64,000 nucleotides of DNA, taken from contig CM073330.1 of NCBI GenBank assembly GCA_037043015.1, positions 4,985,263 to 5,049,262 on the forward strand, in the 5' to 3' direction. Shown piece after piece: positions 10,206-22,200 of this stretch (within the stretch, counting starts at the first letter, position 1; every line of letters begins with the position of its first letter). Below the pieces are notes generated by a model. That model saw only the letters and a program-made list of their open reading frames with translations. It did not search any database and was not told the DNA's origin. Position numbers and translations under genes: made by a program. This DNA is from Bryum argenteum. Taxonomy: Eukaryota > Streptophyta > Bryopsida > Bryales > Bryaceae.

Positions 10206-11016
10206 CCCTTAAGCGCCCGAGGCTCCTCCAACGGCAACCCTGAGCATATGTGGAGGAATTAATTGGAATTAGGCAGACAAACAGGTGGGGTCGGGCCTGC
10301 AGATACGGATCAATCACTTGAGAGTGAATCTGTGCGCTGGCTGGGCAAGGACGAGAACACCCGGCTTTCATCACTGGGACCCCACTATTCGTGCTTCCAT
10401 TGAGAACGGATCCAGGGAGCCGGTTGAGTACAGGGAGTTGTTTGTTGTTTTTTTTTCTTGAATTGTCCAGGGAGTCATTTGAGTCCAATTGCAAAAGCAG
10501 ATAATCTTCTTCAAGCATGAGCAAACACTCCTTCACTATCGTTTCAAGTTGACCTTGCAAAATCAATAGCCAATTTTCTAGTTCCTTTCAAAGCACCAAA
10601 CCATGAAGCTCACGTCGTTGACAAATCCACTCCGGTGCCATCGCGGAGCCGTTGCAAAACCGTTGCAACAACGGTCGTAGAAAACGGACAATCTAAAAAA
10701 AGTGCTAAACCGCTCTGACAAGCGATTGCACAAAAGCTACGCGCTCATGCGCAAGGGTGCAGCTCAATGGCAATCGGAACCAAGTTGTAGAGCATCGGGC
10801 AGCTCCAACTCTTGCTCTCTCCTCAACCGTAACAAGCAGATTACAAATTGCATCTCCAAGTCTTCACAATTTTGCACGCGTATGATTGGGATCGCTTGGC
10901 TGTCGGATCGTGACAAGTTTGACACAAGCCTTGACCAATTCCGTTTGAAGATGAAAAGGCTACAGTGGCCGAAACTTCTGGAACGGCCCTCTCAGGGCCG
11001 CTCGGGCGTTTAAGGG
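10206..11016 (+). mobile_element. TTAA-flanked piggyBac-like element with GC-richer cargo, 811 bp
   Basis: Flanks are TTAA at 10202-10205 and the mutated TTGA at 11017-11020. The ends CCCTTAAGCGCCCGAG and the complement of CCCTTAAACGCCCGAG form 16-bp TIRs with one mismatch. The right subterminal hairpin is CGGCCCT (10984-10990), loop CTC, AGGGCCG (10994-11000), 16 nt from the end. The interior is GC-richer than the surroundings. It carries a 133-codon open frame on the minus strand (10165-10566, running past the left end) and a 103-codon frame on the plus strand (10702-11013). Neither resembles a transposase. A captured host fragment is possible. Confidence 0.85.
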
Positions 11017-11020
11017 TTGA

Positions 11021-11751
11021 ATGGGAAAAGTATGTAAGAGATTGGACCAAGTGGAATCATTAATTTTGGATCAAATTCCAAATAGTTACAAATTTTGGAA
11101 GTGAAACATGTATGCGTACCTCAAACCACCCAACCTAAAGTGTACAGTGTGAGTACATTAAAGTTTGCGACTAGAAGCTATAATGTATATCCTAGCTTGA
11201 ATTGGCCTATGAGCGATTTGGGGAACTGTGTGAGTATCAAGCCACCTACCATAAGTATCTTAAGTTTGGAACTTCCCTGCATTTTGAGACCAAAATTTGT
11301 AGGGAACTTGTGATGGATAAAACTGAAGTGATACACAAGCACATATTGTCACACAACTGATGTTTAATTGGTGGTTCTTTTATGTTATTTTCATGTTAGG
11401 CCATATTCATTATAATGGGAAAATTGCATGATATTGAGAGAACACATTTTAGTTCGAGTCGAGCTAAATTGTTATCAAAATGAGAAATTAGAAATTTCCC
11501 AAAATACCGAATGTGGTGTTATGTATCTTTTCACATTCTCAGTTAGCCACACGTGACCTTTTCCTTCATTCTATACTTTTGTGTACAAACTCATGACTTC
11601 ATCATTTTGAGAAATGAAATGTCACATGCAATAACTTGGAAGCTTTCAAGCATCTTCATGAGGAGATTCATAAAAGAAGATATTTCTCACTACAAAGTTT
11701 GTAGAAAATTTCCACGATTTGAAGAATAATTAGACATAATTATTTATTTTT
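11021..11751. other. AT-rich intergenic DNA
   Basis: Nothing beyond short open frames is seen. No hairpin, repeat or tRNA-like structure could be supported. Confidence 0.5.
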
Positions 11752-11755
11752 TTAA

Positions 11756-12020
11756 CCCCTAAAGGTTTAAGAAAGCCCCCAATGAGTTTTTGAGGTTCCT
11801 CTAGTATCGAAATTCAGCCAACTTTGATCATTATAATCTCACAAATCAAGAAGAATCAACGATTCAAATTCAATATGTCTCTGAAACATTGAGTTAACTT
11901 TAAGATTCTAGGATTGGATCTTCCAAATAATGCTTAGATTGAGTTTTTCCAGACGTGGAGTAGAGGAGGGTCTATTTTGATGAATTAAACAATTTTGCAT
12001 CAAGAACCTTTCATAAGGGG
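11756..12020 (-). mobile_element. TTAA-flanked piggyBac-like MITE, decayed
   Basis: The copy is bordered by TTAA at 11752-11755 and 12021-12024, starting CCCC and ending GGGG. In reverse complement it follows the elements at 52848-53107 and 63625-63884 along their length, sharing the blocks around CTCAATCTAAGCATTA, GATC-AACC, and GAGATTATAA-G-TCAAAGTTGGCTGA. The subterminal hairpin is degraded here, so this is probably an older copy. Confidence 0.75.
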
Positions 12021-12024
12021 TTAA

Positions 12025-12337
12025 TTAACTTCATGAATATATTTAGGAAATGTGGAGGTTTGGCCACAGTGAAAACTGGAAAAGGATGATACATTATTTG
12101 AAATAATTTGAGGGAGTTGCTTGCTGGCATCAATTTATGTGGAGGTAAATTGATGATGAAAAGGATTCTAATTGTGGACAATAAGTAAGAAATGTCATGG
12201 ACGTCATTTAGATATGATAAATAAAAGAATTCTACTTATGGGGTTCATGAGAGTTAAAAGAAAAAATTCCTTAATTATTTAAATTAACTCTATTTAATAA
12301 CTATTCATACTACTAAAATCATAACACCCAGCTGGAC
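12025..12337. other. AT-rich DNA, possible Helitron 5' border zone
   Basis: No gene is seen. The stretch near 12284-12312 (CTCTATTTAATAACTATTC) is reminiscent of plant Helitron 5' ends, which start with TC. However, the base before TC is C, not the usual A, so I do not place the border here. Confidence 0.3.
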
Positions 12338-12534
12338 GTTTACTTTAACTTTTACTTTAACTTTTACTTTAACTTTTACTTTAACTTTTACTTTACCTTT
12401 TACTTTAACTTTTACTTTACCTTTTACTTTATCTTTTACTTTACCTTTTACTTTACTTTTACTATTACTGTTACCTTTTACATTTTATGTTACTTTTTAC
12501 TTCTATGTTTACTTCTTAACTGTACTTTTACTTT
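12338..12534 (+). repeat. Pyrimidine-rich 12-bp tandem array
   Basis: About sixteen degenerate copies of a TTTACTTTAACT-like unit run without interruption, with variants ACC, ATC and shorter TTTTAC steps toward the right. It is a minisatellite-like tract just upstream of the Helitron body. Confidence 0.85.
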
Positions 12535-12881
12535 TCCACAGTGTTTTTGAACGTTGAGTTTGTGGGTTTGTGAAAATGCACTTGTATGTTGCAATTCGAG
12601 CTTACACACAACACATTGCAAACTTTTTTGACACATTTGAGTTCAACACTTGAAGATTTATGACAAATTGTGAAATTGTGAAGTTGTGAAGTTGTGAGGT
12701 TGTGATCTTGGAAGTTGGAATTTACAAACTTGGAGTTGCAAAATTGCAAGTTCAAGTTGTGGAGATTGAAATTGCAAGTTTTCAAGTTGAAATTGCGAGT
12801 TTTGAGGTGAGATTGCAAGTTTTGAAGTTGAAATTTCACAAATTGAAGTTCAGCTGCTGCGCGAGACAGCAGCTGGCGCAG

Positions 12882-13043
12882 TTCTGCGTTTCACAAAACT
12901 GCGCCCGCGCGAACGAACCGCGCGCGCAACTGCGCGCAGTCGCGTGGTTCAGCGTGAATTGCGCAGTTCGCGCAGAACCGCGCGACTGCACGCAGTTGCG
13001 CGCGCGGTTCGTTCGCGCGGGCGCAGTTCTGTGAAACGCAGAA
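12882..13043. repeat. GC-rich inverted repeat with 69-bp arms
   Basis: The left arm 12882-12950 and right arm 12975-13043 are reverse complements with three mismatches in 69 bp, separated by a 24-nt spacer. The arms consist almost entirely of GCGC/GAAC/CGCG words inside otherwise AT-rich DNA. A smaller hairpin, CAGCTGCTG/CAGCAGCTG with a 7-nt loop, lies immediately upstream at 12851-12875. The whole is a fold-back structure able to form a long hairpin in DNA or RNA. Its relation to the Helitron downstream is uncertain. Confidence 0.9.
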
Positions 13044-13195
13044 TTGTGCCGATTGATGTTCCTGTTTTTTGTTTTTTGTTTTTTGTTTTTTTATTTTTTA
13101 TTTTTTTTATTTTTTTTTATTTTTTAAAAATTTTTTTAACCTAAATTTTTTATTTTTATGGAATGAATGATTCGTGAAGCACAGTGCATTGGAGG

Positions 13196-13271
13196 TAAAC
13201 TTCTTGGAGTGGAGCAAGTGGTGGTAAACTTCTTGGAGTGGAGCAAGTGGTGGTAAACTTCTTGGAGTGGA
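13196..13271 (+). repeat. 29-bp tandem repeat, 2.6 units
   Basis: The unit starts TAAACTTCTTGGAGTGG and ends GCAAGTGGTGG. Two full units (13196-13224, 13225-13253) are identical and the third breaks off after 18 bp. A 19-bp core (GGAGTGGAGCAAGTGGTGG) is identical to 4083-4101 in exon 1 of the chimeric WDL-like gene. Confidence 0.85.
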
Positions 13272-13600
13272 ATCTCTTGGAGCACAAGTCTAAAAGGTAT
13301 TATCATTGACTTTACTCTTGTGATTTTAAAAAGATTGAAATTAGGATTTATAGTAGGATTTTTTCCTACACTAAATCCTACTTTATAATAATTTTTGAAA
13401 TCTTTGTTGGATTTATGTGGTTTAGAATAGGATCTTTGTTATCCTATATTAAATCTTATATTTTTGATAACCTTCGTTGAAATTTTGTAGACTTTATATG
13501 ATTTATGATAGGATCTTCATCATCCTATCATAAATCCTACTTTTTTTATTGTCTTTTTAGACAATGGCACGTGCTTTGTCTACCATTGATAATTTTCTAG

Positions 13601-16600
13601 ATGTCAATGTTGATAGTGTTGGATCAATGTGCATCCAATGTCCAAAATGTTTGGCATTTCGTTTTAAAAAAAAAAAATACCATTTGTTGTTACAATGGCA
13701 AAATTGCCAATGAACATGTTAATCACCCAATTGTCCATCCAATGCTCAATGAGCTTTATATGGGCACTACACCTAAATCTCGAGAGTTTATTAAATATAT
13801 TCGAAAGTATAATCAAGCTTTTGCATTTACGAGTATGAGAAGTAAGTTTCAATCTAGCCAAGTTGAAGGAAGAGGGGTATATACTTTTCGTGTAAACGGA
13901 GAATTATGCCACCACATTGGAAATTTACAACCCGATTTAGACCAAGGTGCTAAATTTGCACAAATTTATTTCTTGGATGATGGTTTACAAACGAATCGTC
14001 GTATGGAGATTTTTGATGATCTTCATCGTGATACTCTTAATAACATTCAAGAAGTTTTAGAATCCGTAAATGCATTAGTTCGAGGTTTTAAGTCTTCGCG
14101 TGATGTTCTTCAAAGGGGATCAAACATGGGACTTCGTATCTCCGGTGAAGTTCCTTCGAGAACATCCCGTCGATATAATCGCCAAGTAGTTCCAGAAGTT
14201 GCTGCTATTGTTCTTGACGAACAGTACATGAATTTAGGTAGAGATATTATTCTTCACCAACACGGTGGAAATTTACTACGAATAAAAGAAATTCACCCAG
14301 CGTACGATGCTTTATCCTATCCTTTGTTATTTCCTGAGGGACAATGTGGATGGTCACCGACTTTTAAAGCAAATACTGGAGTGACTTTAAAGTCATATGT
14401 CCAATATTTGCTTCAAAAGCGGCCGGAATCTAATGTACTACATAGGGGTCGGTAGATTATTCCAAAGAATATGTAGTAGATCAATATTTACGTGTAGAAC
14501 ATGAAAATTTGTTATTCATTAGACAACATCAAAATGAACTTCGTGCGAGAATGCTATCGGGGGGATTGTAGATGCTTTGCGGAGGACAATAGAGCACGCA
14601 TTGGGCGTCGCATTGTCTTACCCGCAACATTTATTGGCTCCCCTCGATACATGCAAAAACTTTTTCATGATAGTATGGTTTTGGTTAGAGTTTTAGGAAA
14701 ACCCGATTTGTTTGTGACAATGACGTGTAATCCGACCTGGCCTGAGATTCTTAATGAGCTTGAACCAGGTCAAAGTCCTCCAGATCGTCCAGATGTTGTT
14801 GTACGTGTTTTTGAACTTAAATTAAAAACTTTGATGGATGAGATTACCAAGAAGAATGTCATGGGAGAGACAATTGCTTTTTGTTACACTATTGAGTTTC
14901 AAAAACGTGGTCTTCCTCATGCACACATTCTTCTTTGGTTAAAAGACAAGGTCAATGACTGTCACCTTATAGATAGAATAGTATGTGCTGAGATTCCCGA
15001 TTTAGATAGACAACCTCAATTGTATGCCGCAGTTGCCAAACATATGATGCATGGACCTTGTGGTTTGGACAATCCCAATTGTCCATGCATGGAAGACAAT
15101 AGTAGATGTACAAAAACTATCCTATGCAAGTTCGAGATACTACTGAGGTAGATGGTGATGGTCATGTTTTATACCGTCGTCGAAACCAAGGTCGATATGT
15201 CGAGAAACGTGTACATGGACAAATCGTTCGCTTAGACAATCGATGGGTTGTACCATACAATCCATATTTGATAGGTCGATTTAATTGTCACATTAATGTG
15301 GAAATTTGTAGTTCGGTAAAAACAATCAAATACCTCCACAAGTATATTTTTAAAGGTCCAGATCGTGGTATTGTAGAAACAGATGAAGTTGTAGATGAGA
15401 TTAAAGATTTCTTGGAAGGTCGTTATGTGGCTGCCCAAGAAGCATGTTGGAGACTTTTTGGTTTTGAAACTAACAATAAGAGTCATAGTATTTGTCGTTT
15501 ACCCGTTCACCTTCCTGGTCAACAATATGTTACTTTTGAGGAGGCAACATCTTTGCAAACGGTGATTGATCAAAATGCTGAGACTAAACTCACTAAGTTT
15601 TTTGAGCTCAATCGCCACATTCGTGCCTTGATTGCTTCTGGCAATCAAGGCAATCATATGCTTCTTCGTTACATGGATCTTCCACTCCATTACAAGTGGG
15701 ATGTGAAGAAAAACATGTGGGAAAGAAGACTACGTAATATTAAAGTTTTTGGTAGGATAAATATGGTTCCCATGGGTACCGAAGTATTTTACTTACGTTT
15801 GTTGTTGACTCATGTTGAGGCACCAACTTCATTTGATGACCTACTTTGTTTTAATGGTATTGTGCATTTAACGTACAAAGCCGCTTGTATTGCAAGAGGA
15901 CTTTTACATGATGATATTGAGTGGGAAAATTGTCTACAAGAGGCAACTCTCATTGCGTTGCCTAAGCAAATTCGGCGGTTGTTTGCAACACTTCTTGTGT
16001 TTGGACAACCACTAGATCCTCTTAGTTTATTAAGGAGTCATCTTGATGCTATGTCGATGATTGGCGCAATGATCAAAATCGCTATTGCAAAGCGATTTTG
16101 TCCATTGAAGAATATTTGTCATCATCGATAAACATCTTACTGATTTTTTTTAATATCGAAGAATTGAATGAGTTTGGTTATCCAAACATTGTTGATGTTG
16201 GTAGTGATACCAATGACAATATTGATTTTGATAACCAAAACATTACTTTTCTAGAAGAGGATGTAGGTAGACTCAACGAAGAACAAAACATTGTTTTTAA
16301 TGCAAATGACCTCTCTTTGTTTTAAATTCGATTCTTCAAATAGGCTTTTCTTTTTAGATGGTCCTGGTGGTACAGTAAGACTTTTTGTATAACACCATAT
16401 TAGGTTATCTTCGTGGTCGTAATGTCAAGTGTATGGCAATGGCAACAAGTGGAATTGCCGCATGCCTTTTGAATGAAGGGCGAACGCACATTCATCTCTT
16501 GCTACTCCTTTACAGTTGCACAATGCATCAATTTGCAACATTAGTGCCCAATCTACATTAGGTCAAAGCTTACGTCAAGTACAATTGATTGTACTTGATG

Positions 16601-17605
16601 AAGCTTGTCTTGACATCGTTTTATGTATGAAGCTATAGATAGATCTTTGCGAGATATACGCGGTATAGACAAATTCAAAATGGCGGTGTTGTAGTTTTAT
16701 ATGGTGGTGATTTTCGCCAAACTTTGCCCGTAGTTGTATGGAGGTCGCAAGCAAACTGTTGAGGCTTGCTTGCGACATTCATATTTATTTCCACCGATGC
16801 AACATTTTCATCGACCACTAACATGCGTTTGCAAAGTCAACCGGACTTTCAACGATTTTTGCTAGATATTGGTGAAGGCAAAACCGGTCCAAAGGTAGAT
16901 TTACCGCCAATTAGTTGCTCCTGGAAATTCTTTAGATGGTCTCATTAATGCTATTTTTGATGATCCGGTTGATTTTTCCGAACGTGTCATTTTGGTCGCT
17001 TCGAAATGATGATGCTCAAGAAATCAACCGAAAAATTACCGATCGTTTACCCGTGATGTGCATCAATGTTTTAGTGTCGACTTTGTTCACGAGAATGATG
17101 AACATGCTCATCATTATCCCGTAGAGTTTTTGAATTCTTTACAATTGAGCGGTTTGCCTCCTCACCAATTAGATCTTAAATGTGGTCAATATTTGATGTT
17201 GCTAAGGAACTTGAATCCGCAAAAGGTTTGTGCAATGGTAGTCGTTTGCGTCTTTTGCAAGTGTCTTCCAGTGTGTTGTTGTGCGAAATTGTAGAAGGAC
17301 GCTATCGTAGCCAAGAGGTGTTGATTCCTAGAATCACCCATCATTGCAATGATAGCCGCTTGCCATTCACACTTTGCCGGAAACAATTTCCTGTCACTGG
17401 TGCTTTTGCCATGACAATTAACAAATCGCAGGGCCAATCATATGATCGAGTCGGCATTTATCTTCGTAATGAAGTATTTAGCCATGGTCAATTATATGTG
17501 GCATTGTCTCGTGGTAGACATCCTGCAAACATTAAGGTTGCCAATGACAACAATGAAGCCGTGAGAACGGTGAAAAATGTTGTTTATCATGAGGTTTTTA
17601 CATGA
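13601..17605 (+). pseudogene. Helitron Rep/helicase (RepHel) pseudogene
   Basis: Pieces of one protein appear in order but in shifting frames. The Helitron-like N-terminal region comes first (13.6-14.45 kb; NGK, IRKYNQAFAF, HPAYDALSYPLLFPEG). The Rep domain follows, with TMTCNPTWPEI and the HUH motif in GLPHAHILLWL (about 14908-14940). The tyrosine motif KYLHKYIFKG is at about 15328-15357. A helicase with FFLDGPGGT (about 16348-16375) and a C-terminal AMTINKSQGQ...LYVALSRGRH (about 17410-17520) complete it. Breaks include a shift in an A9 run near 13670, a stop/shift at 14453-14460, a frame change at 15106-15151, a single-base loss just after the Walker A glycines so that GKT is not encoded, and several stops in the mid-helicase. 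The product cannot be functional. Confidence 0.93.
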
Positions 17606-18573
17606 CATTGTCATGTATAATATATTATTAATTCCTCTAAATTTTTACACCAAACAAGTGGATGGAAAAGTTAAGAGTTTGTTTCAAACTCGCATGTTTA
17701 GGGTTCATGCACGCTTGGCGACGTCCCCTTCCATCCAATTGTATTCTTTTGGTGTTTATCATTATCATGTTATTGTTTCAAATGAGACATCTTACAAGTT
17801 GTGTAAATGAAGATTGCTATACATAACCGGTCAAGAACCACAATTGACATGTAACACACAAAAACATGCATAAAAACAAATGTGATGAACATATTCTCAA
17901 GCCTTCAAAGTTTAGACTCTAAATTCTTCTTTTTGAAGACACTATAAAATGTCGATTTTCAAAAAAATTGTCACAATCTTTTTCTATCCTACAAGATGAA
18001 AATGCACCTAATAAGTTCGAATCCGAAGTCGGAATTCAAAAAAAATATGTATTTTGGGAGATAATAACTCACTGTTAAATTAATTCTGCACAAAATACAG
18101 TTTCATCCACACTGGATGAAAATATGTGCGATAGATGAAAAATCGCGAAGGGATGACAAATCTCACAGTGGATGCAAATCGCGCGTTGAATGGAAAAAAT
18201 GTTGGGGATGCAATGAATGAAAAATAGGTTATGGATGAAAGTTGTTGCAACCTCGCTCCCCACTTCAATTCTTTTACCACTCACATTTTTCTCAAAAATG
18301 ATCGAAATGAAGCGCCGTTTGTTGCATCATACTTGAAAATGTTAAGATTTTGTTTGAGGAATGTCTGCTTCGGTCATATTGCATTCTTTTGGTGTTCAAT
18401 TATATTGTCTCCCTTGAAGCAATGTATCATTCAATTGAAAAAGGTTATACTTTTGATTTTACAATTCAATGAATGTATATTTTCCAATGCAAACATTCTT
18501 TTGTTACCTTCCTTATTTTTTTACTTTCCTTTTGTGTAATAATATAAAAACCACATTAAAATGGTTGGACTAA

Positions 18574-18602
18574 TGCGTTGCAACGCAAGCGCCAACCGCT
18601 AG
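18574..18602 (+). other. Helitron 3' terminal hairpin and CTAG end
   Basis: TGCGTTGCAACGCA is self-complementary over all 14 bases and is followed by AGCGCCAACCG and CTAG. Helitron 3' ends typically carry a short GC-containing hairpin 10-15 nt before CTRR. The following T fits the A|T insertion site. Confidence 0.85.
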
Positions 18603-19241
18603 TCTTGAAAGAAAATAAATGAATGACCCATTTATATTGAAAATTAATACCACATAAGTTGGATAGCGGCCCCCTATGAGCGTTGCCGTGGAGCTACTGC
18701 TTCTGTACCGTGACGGGCACCCTATCACCGTTGCGTGCTATCAGGCCGGTATCGAAGCTGTACAACCGAACCAGGCCACTCTCCTTCGACGGATGAAATA
18801 TCTAAAATGGATGAAATACAACATCGTATTGAATACCCCGATACGTACAAATATCACACATTATACAATTGGAAATTCGAACCATACATTGAAGACCAGT
18901 CTCTTTGGACATTTCCACTCAACCACAGCTCGGTGGTTTTGTGGCCGTTTTGTCTCGTTAATCGATCCAGCTCCGGTCTATTTCGTTTCCTCCTCATTCA
19001 GGGTCATAGAGCTTCTCCTCAGGCACTCGCCGGCACTCCTCGCATCAAATTTGGCTTAGATCCGAGAAAGCTATCGGACAATTAGGGCTCCGTGGGGTTT
19101 GGTGTAGGGTTTTGGAGTTTGCCAGTCATTTTAATCGTGGAGGAGCCGGTTTCGTTTCCCTAGGGTTTCTTGATTGGCTTGCATTGCGATTGATCTGTTT
19201 TAGGTCTTTTTGATTGGAGGGAGCTGCATGGTGGCAGCATA
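18603..19241 (+). promoter_or_regulatory. Upstream region and 5' UTR of NUA
   Basis: Only 639 bp separate the Helitron end from the NUA start codon, so the element inserted in or next to the NUA promoter. Open frames at 18676-19085 lack coding similarity. The last 150 bp are T- and G-rich leader-like sequence, with a possible 3' splice site TGTTTTAG at about 19196-19203. No TATA box is assigned. Confidence 0.5.
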
Positions 19242-22200
19242 ATGCCTCTGTTTATGACGGATTCGGAGTTGGAGAAAGAGCGTGCGAATGTAGACGCGAT
19301 TGTTTCCAAGGCCGATGCCTTCGTTCGAGCCTTGCAAGAGCAGGTGGAGACGCAGAAAGCCCGTGCGGATGCGACTGCAATCAATGCCGAACAGACGTGT
19401 GCTCTCATTGAGCAGAAGTTCCTCATCCTCTCGGGTCAATTTTCGCAGCTCGAAAATGAGAAGGAACAGAGCTTTGCCACTTTGGAGCGTCGCTCTACTG
19501 AGCTCGCGCAAGCTCAAGGGCAAATTCACAAACTCGAAATTGAAGCTGTACGTCCTCATTTTTGAATCAAGCTCTCTTGGAAACAGCTGAAATTTGATAA
19601 GGTTTTGTTGTTTATCGAGTTGCAGTCGTCTTCGTGCCCTAATTGTCTGGGTGCCAATCTTAATGATTTAGTCTGTAGTATTTGCGCCCAATGTGATGAT
19701 TACTGGTAGAGATGTAGAGCATCAAACTGTTGCGCGGCGAAGTGAGCTCCTAGTTTTGGAACGGACTGAGGGATCTAGCGATCATTAAGGGCAATTTTAG
19801 CCAAATTCAATCAGTTACTTTAGGTAGCTTATTTCAAGGAAGGGGAAAGGTTCACGGTCTTGGCAAAGGCACAATTTCAATGATGTGCATGTGTGAAACA
19901 TATGCAATTCTTTCCTCCAGGGTCTGATTGTGCTTGCTTCTCTTCTCTTTGGTCGATCGTCACCTCAGAGTACAGAGTGTAATTTATGCTGGAGGGTAAC
20001 GTGGAACTTTTAGCAGTAGTTTGACACCAGATGTGGTTTGCCGTTTATCAATCTGTTACTTTAGTGCGAGCTCAATGCACCACCTTAACTTGAATATAGT
20101 TGGCATACCACGTTGTGAATAAATTTGATAGTATCTTGTTCTGTATCATTTTATAAGGTTTGATGAGCTACAGAGAAATGTCTTTTCCAAATTTGGAGTT
20201 CTGAGTGGAGTTGTACGTGGTTGTTGGTCGTCTTAGTGGTTGTTTTTGCTGATAAACGAGTAATTTTGCACTTTGATTGATTTATTCAATTTTAAGTGAT
20301 TAGTGTTATGGTTGGTGCTTTCTTGTGGTGCTGTTATTCGTGCTAACGGTTTTCTTTCTGCAGATAAAGCACAATAGTGCCACAGAGCGCCTGTCAACAG
20401 AAGTGGGAGAGCTTACGAAATCAAAGCGGGAATTATTAGATGTGATTGAGCAGAAAAATCTAGAGCTAGATGAGAAAAATTCTTCCATCAGAACCTACCT
20501 CAACAAAGTGGTACGTCGTGTCGGCCATATCTTGTGAGAATGTCCGTCTGCTTGTGATACGCGTTACTGAGAATAGTCGCAGAGCAATAAAGTGCTGATG
20601 AAGAGATTTCGTGGGGCACCATTTGGCAAGTTTTTTTGCCCGTGCAGGAGTCAACAGTAGAGTCTGAATCACAAGCTTCTCTGCTGTCATAAGAGAATAC
20701 TTGGGGAGTTTAAGTTAGGAAATTTTAACCTGGAAAGTCCTAAGAGTCTAGAAATATCTGGCCTTGTGCAGGTTGAGTTGACAGATGAGCGTAGCATTCT
20801 CGAAGGCAAACTCCATGAGCATGAAGCGGAAGTTGTCCGAGCGAGGGCCGCTTTGACTCGAATCTCACAGGTATTTTTCTCTGGTTCCCTTTTTGCTCGT
20901 CTCTGGTTTTCATGAATTTTCTTCGCGAATGGAACTGCGATCTAGCTCAATTCAACTGCTTTGTCTCGCACATGTGTTCGAAGGGCTTGCACGTTGGGTA
21001 TAACAGGCTTGGATCGAAGCCCTTTGACTAGAGCCCAACAGCTTTTCATTGCTTGGAGTGATATTTGTGTGTTGCAAGCGCTATGTCGTCGCTTATTGAC
21101 GCTTTCTATCCTTCCATCCTTGAATCTTACCAGGAGAAGGAGTTGGTCGAGCAACACAATGCTTGGTTGAATGAGGAGCTGACTGCGAAAGTGGACACCC
21201 TTTTGGAGGAGAGAAATGAAAGTGCCCAGACGGAGTCGAATCTGAAAACCAAACTTGCGGAGGTGATCATCTGGTCTTGAAGTTTTCGTTTAGTGTACAC
21301 AATCGCACGAACATTGTTCATTGCCAATAATGTTGGCTTCATTATCATTGACAATATCACTTTTCTGTAGATAAAAAATGTGAGATGTTTCATGATGTTT
21401 AGGTTGGTATTTCTCAATGAATAATTGCTTGTGTTACTTAGTGCACATTAGCATCTGCATCACAAATTCTTGTTTTGGTCTTTACTCTCGGCATGGTTTT
21501 GCAGGCTGAAAGAACTGCAAAAGAGGCTTCTGAGGCATTACAACGATCCAAGGAGCACAATCTTGAATTAGAAGCTAAATTGAAGGAAGTTCGGGAGGTT
21601 AGAGAATACCTCCTACTTTTGTTGTATTAATCGGAATTTGTCGCTTCTTCATCCCACGTAGCTGGGGTGCTGCATGTCCTTCCTTGTTTGAGTTTGGTCG
21701 TTTGTGCTTATCTTTTGAGCACCTTTTTGATCTTCTTTTGAGCATTATTAAGTATTTTGTGACACATGGTGAGATTCGAGTTAATGAATGATGATCGATA
21801 TATTCTTCCACGCCGCCTTCTTGTTACAGGACCTGAAGTACCTGAAGGAGGATTCTGCTATAAAAGACGAGCAGTTTGCTGCAGAAGTTGCTACGGTAGT
21901 CTTGCTTGCTGGTTCTTGTGAAGTTTTAGTGCTTCCGTTTGCACAAACGCCGCTTTCAAGTTTGAGAACATGTTACATTATCTACTGGTGTGGTTCTTTG
22001 TCTTCTTCTCAATGTGTCTTGGTGACAAACTTGTGCTTGGGATGGCCAGGCTGGTAAACTTGTGGAGCTGTACAAAGAGAGCACAGATGATTGGTCCAAG
22101 AAGTCTCACGAACTGGAAGGTGTAATTAAAGCACTTGAGGTAAACATCAGTTCAACATGATTCGGACAAGTAGAGTTTAAACTTGTTTTCGGCGTTGGAA

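Larger units (their letters stand above)
13575..18602 (+). mobile_element. Decayed autonomous-type Helitron, 3' end defined
   Basis: A rolling-circle (Helitron) element contains remnants of a Rep/helicase protein and a canonical 3' terminus. The terminus is a 14-bp perfect palindrome (18574-18587) followed 15 nt later by CTAG at 18599-18602, with T as the next host base, as expected for A|T target insertion without duplication. The 5' TC border is not resolved; it could lie anywhere from about 12.28 to 13.57 kb. The GC-rich fold-back and 29-bp repeats may therefore be inside the element. The non-coding 3' segment from 17606 is AT-rich. Confidence 0.8.

Noticed and set aside
12284-12312. Helitron 5' terminus
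   Set aside because: The sequence resembles known 5' ends, but the flanking base is C and no second copy was available to confirm the border.
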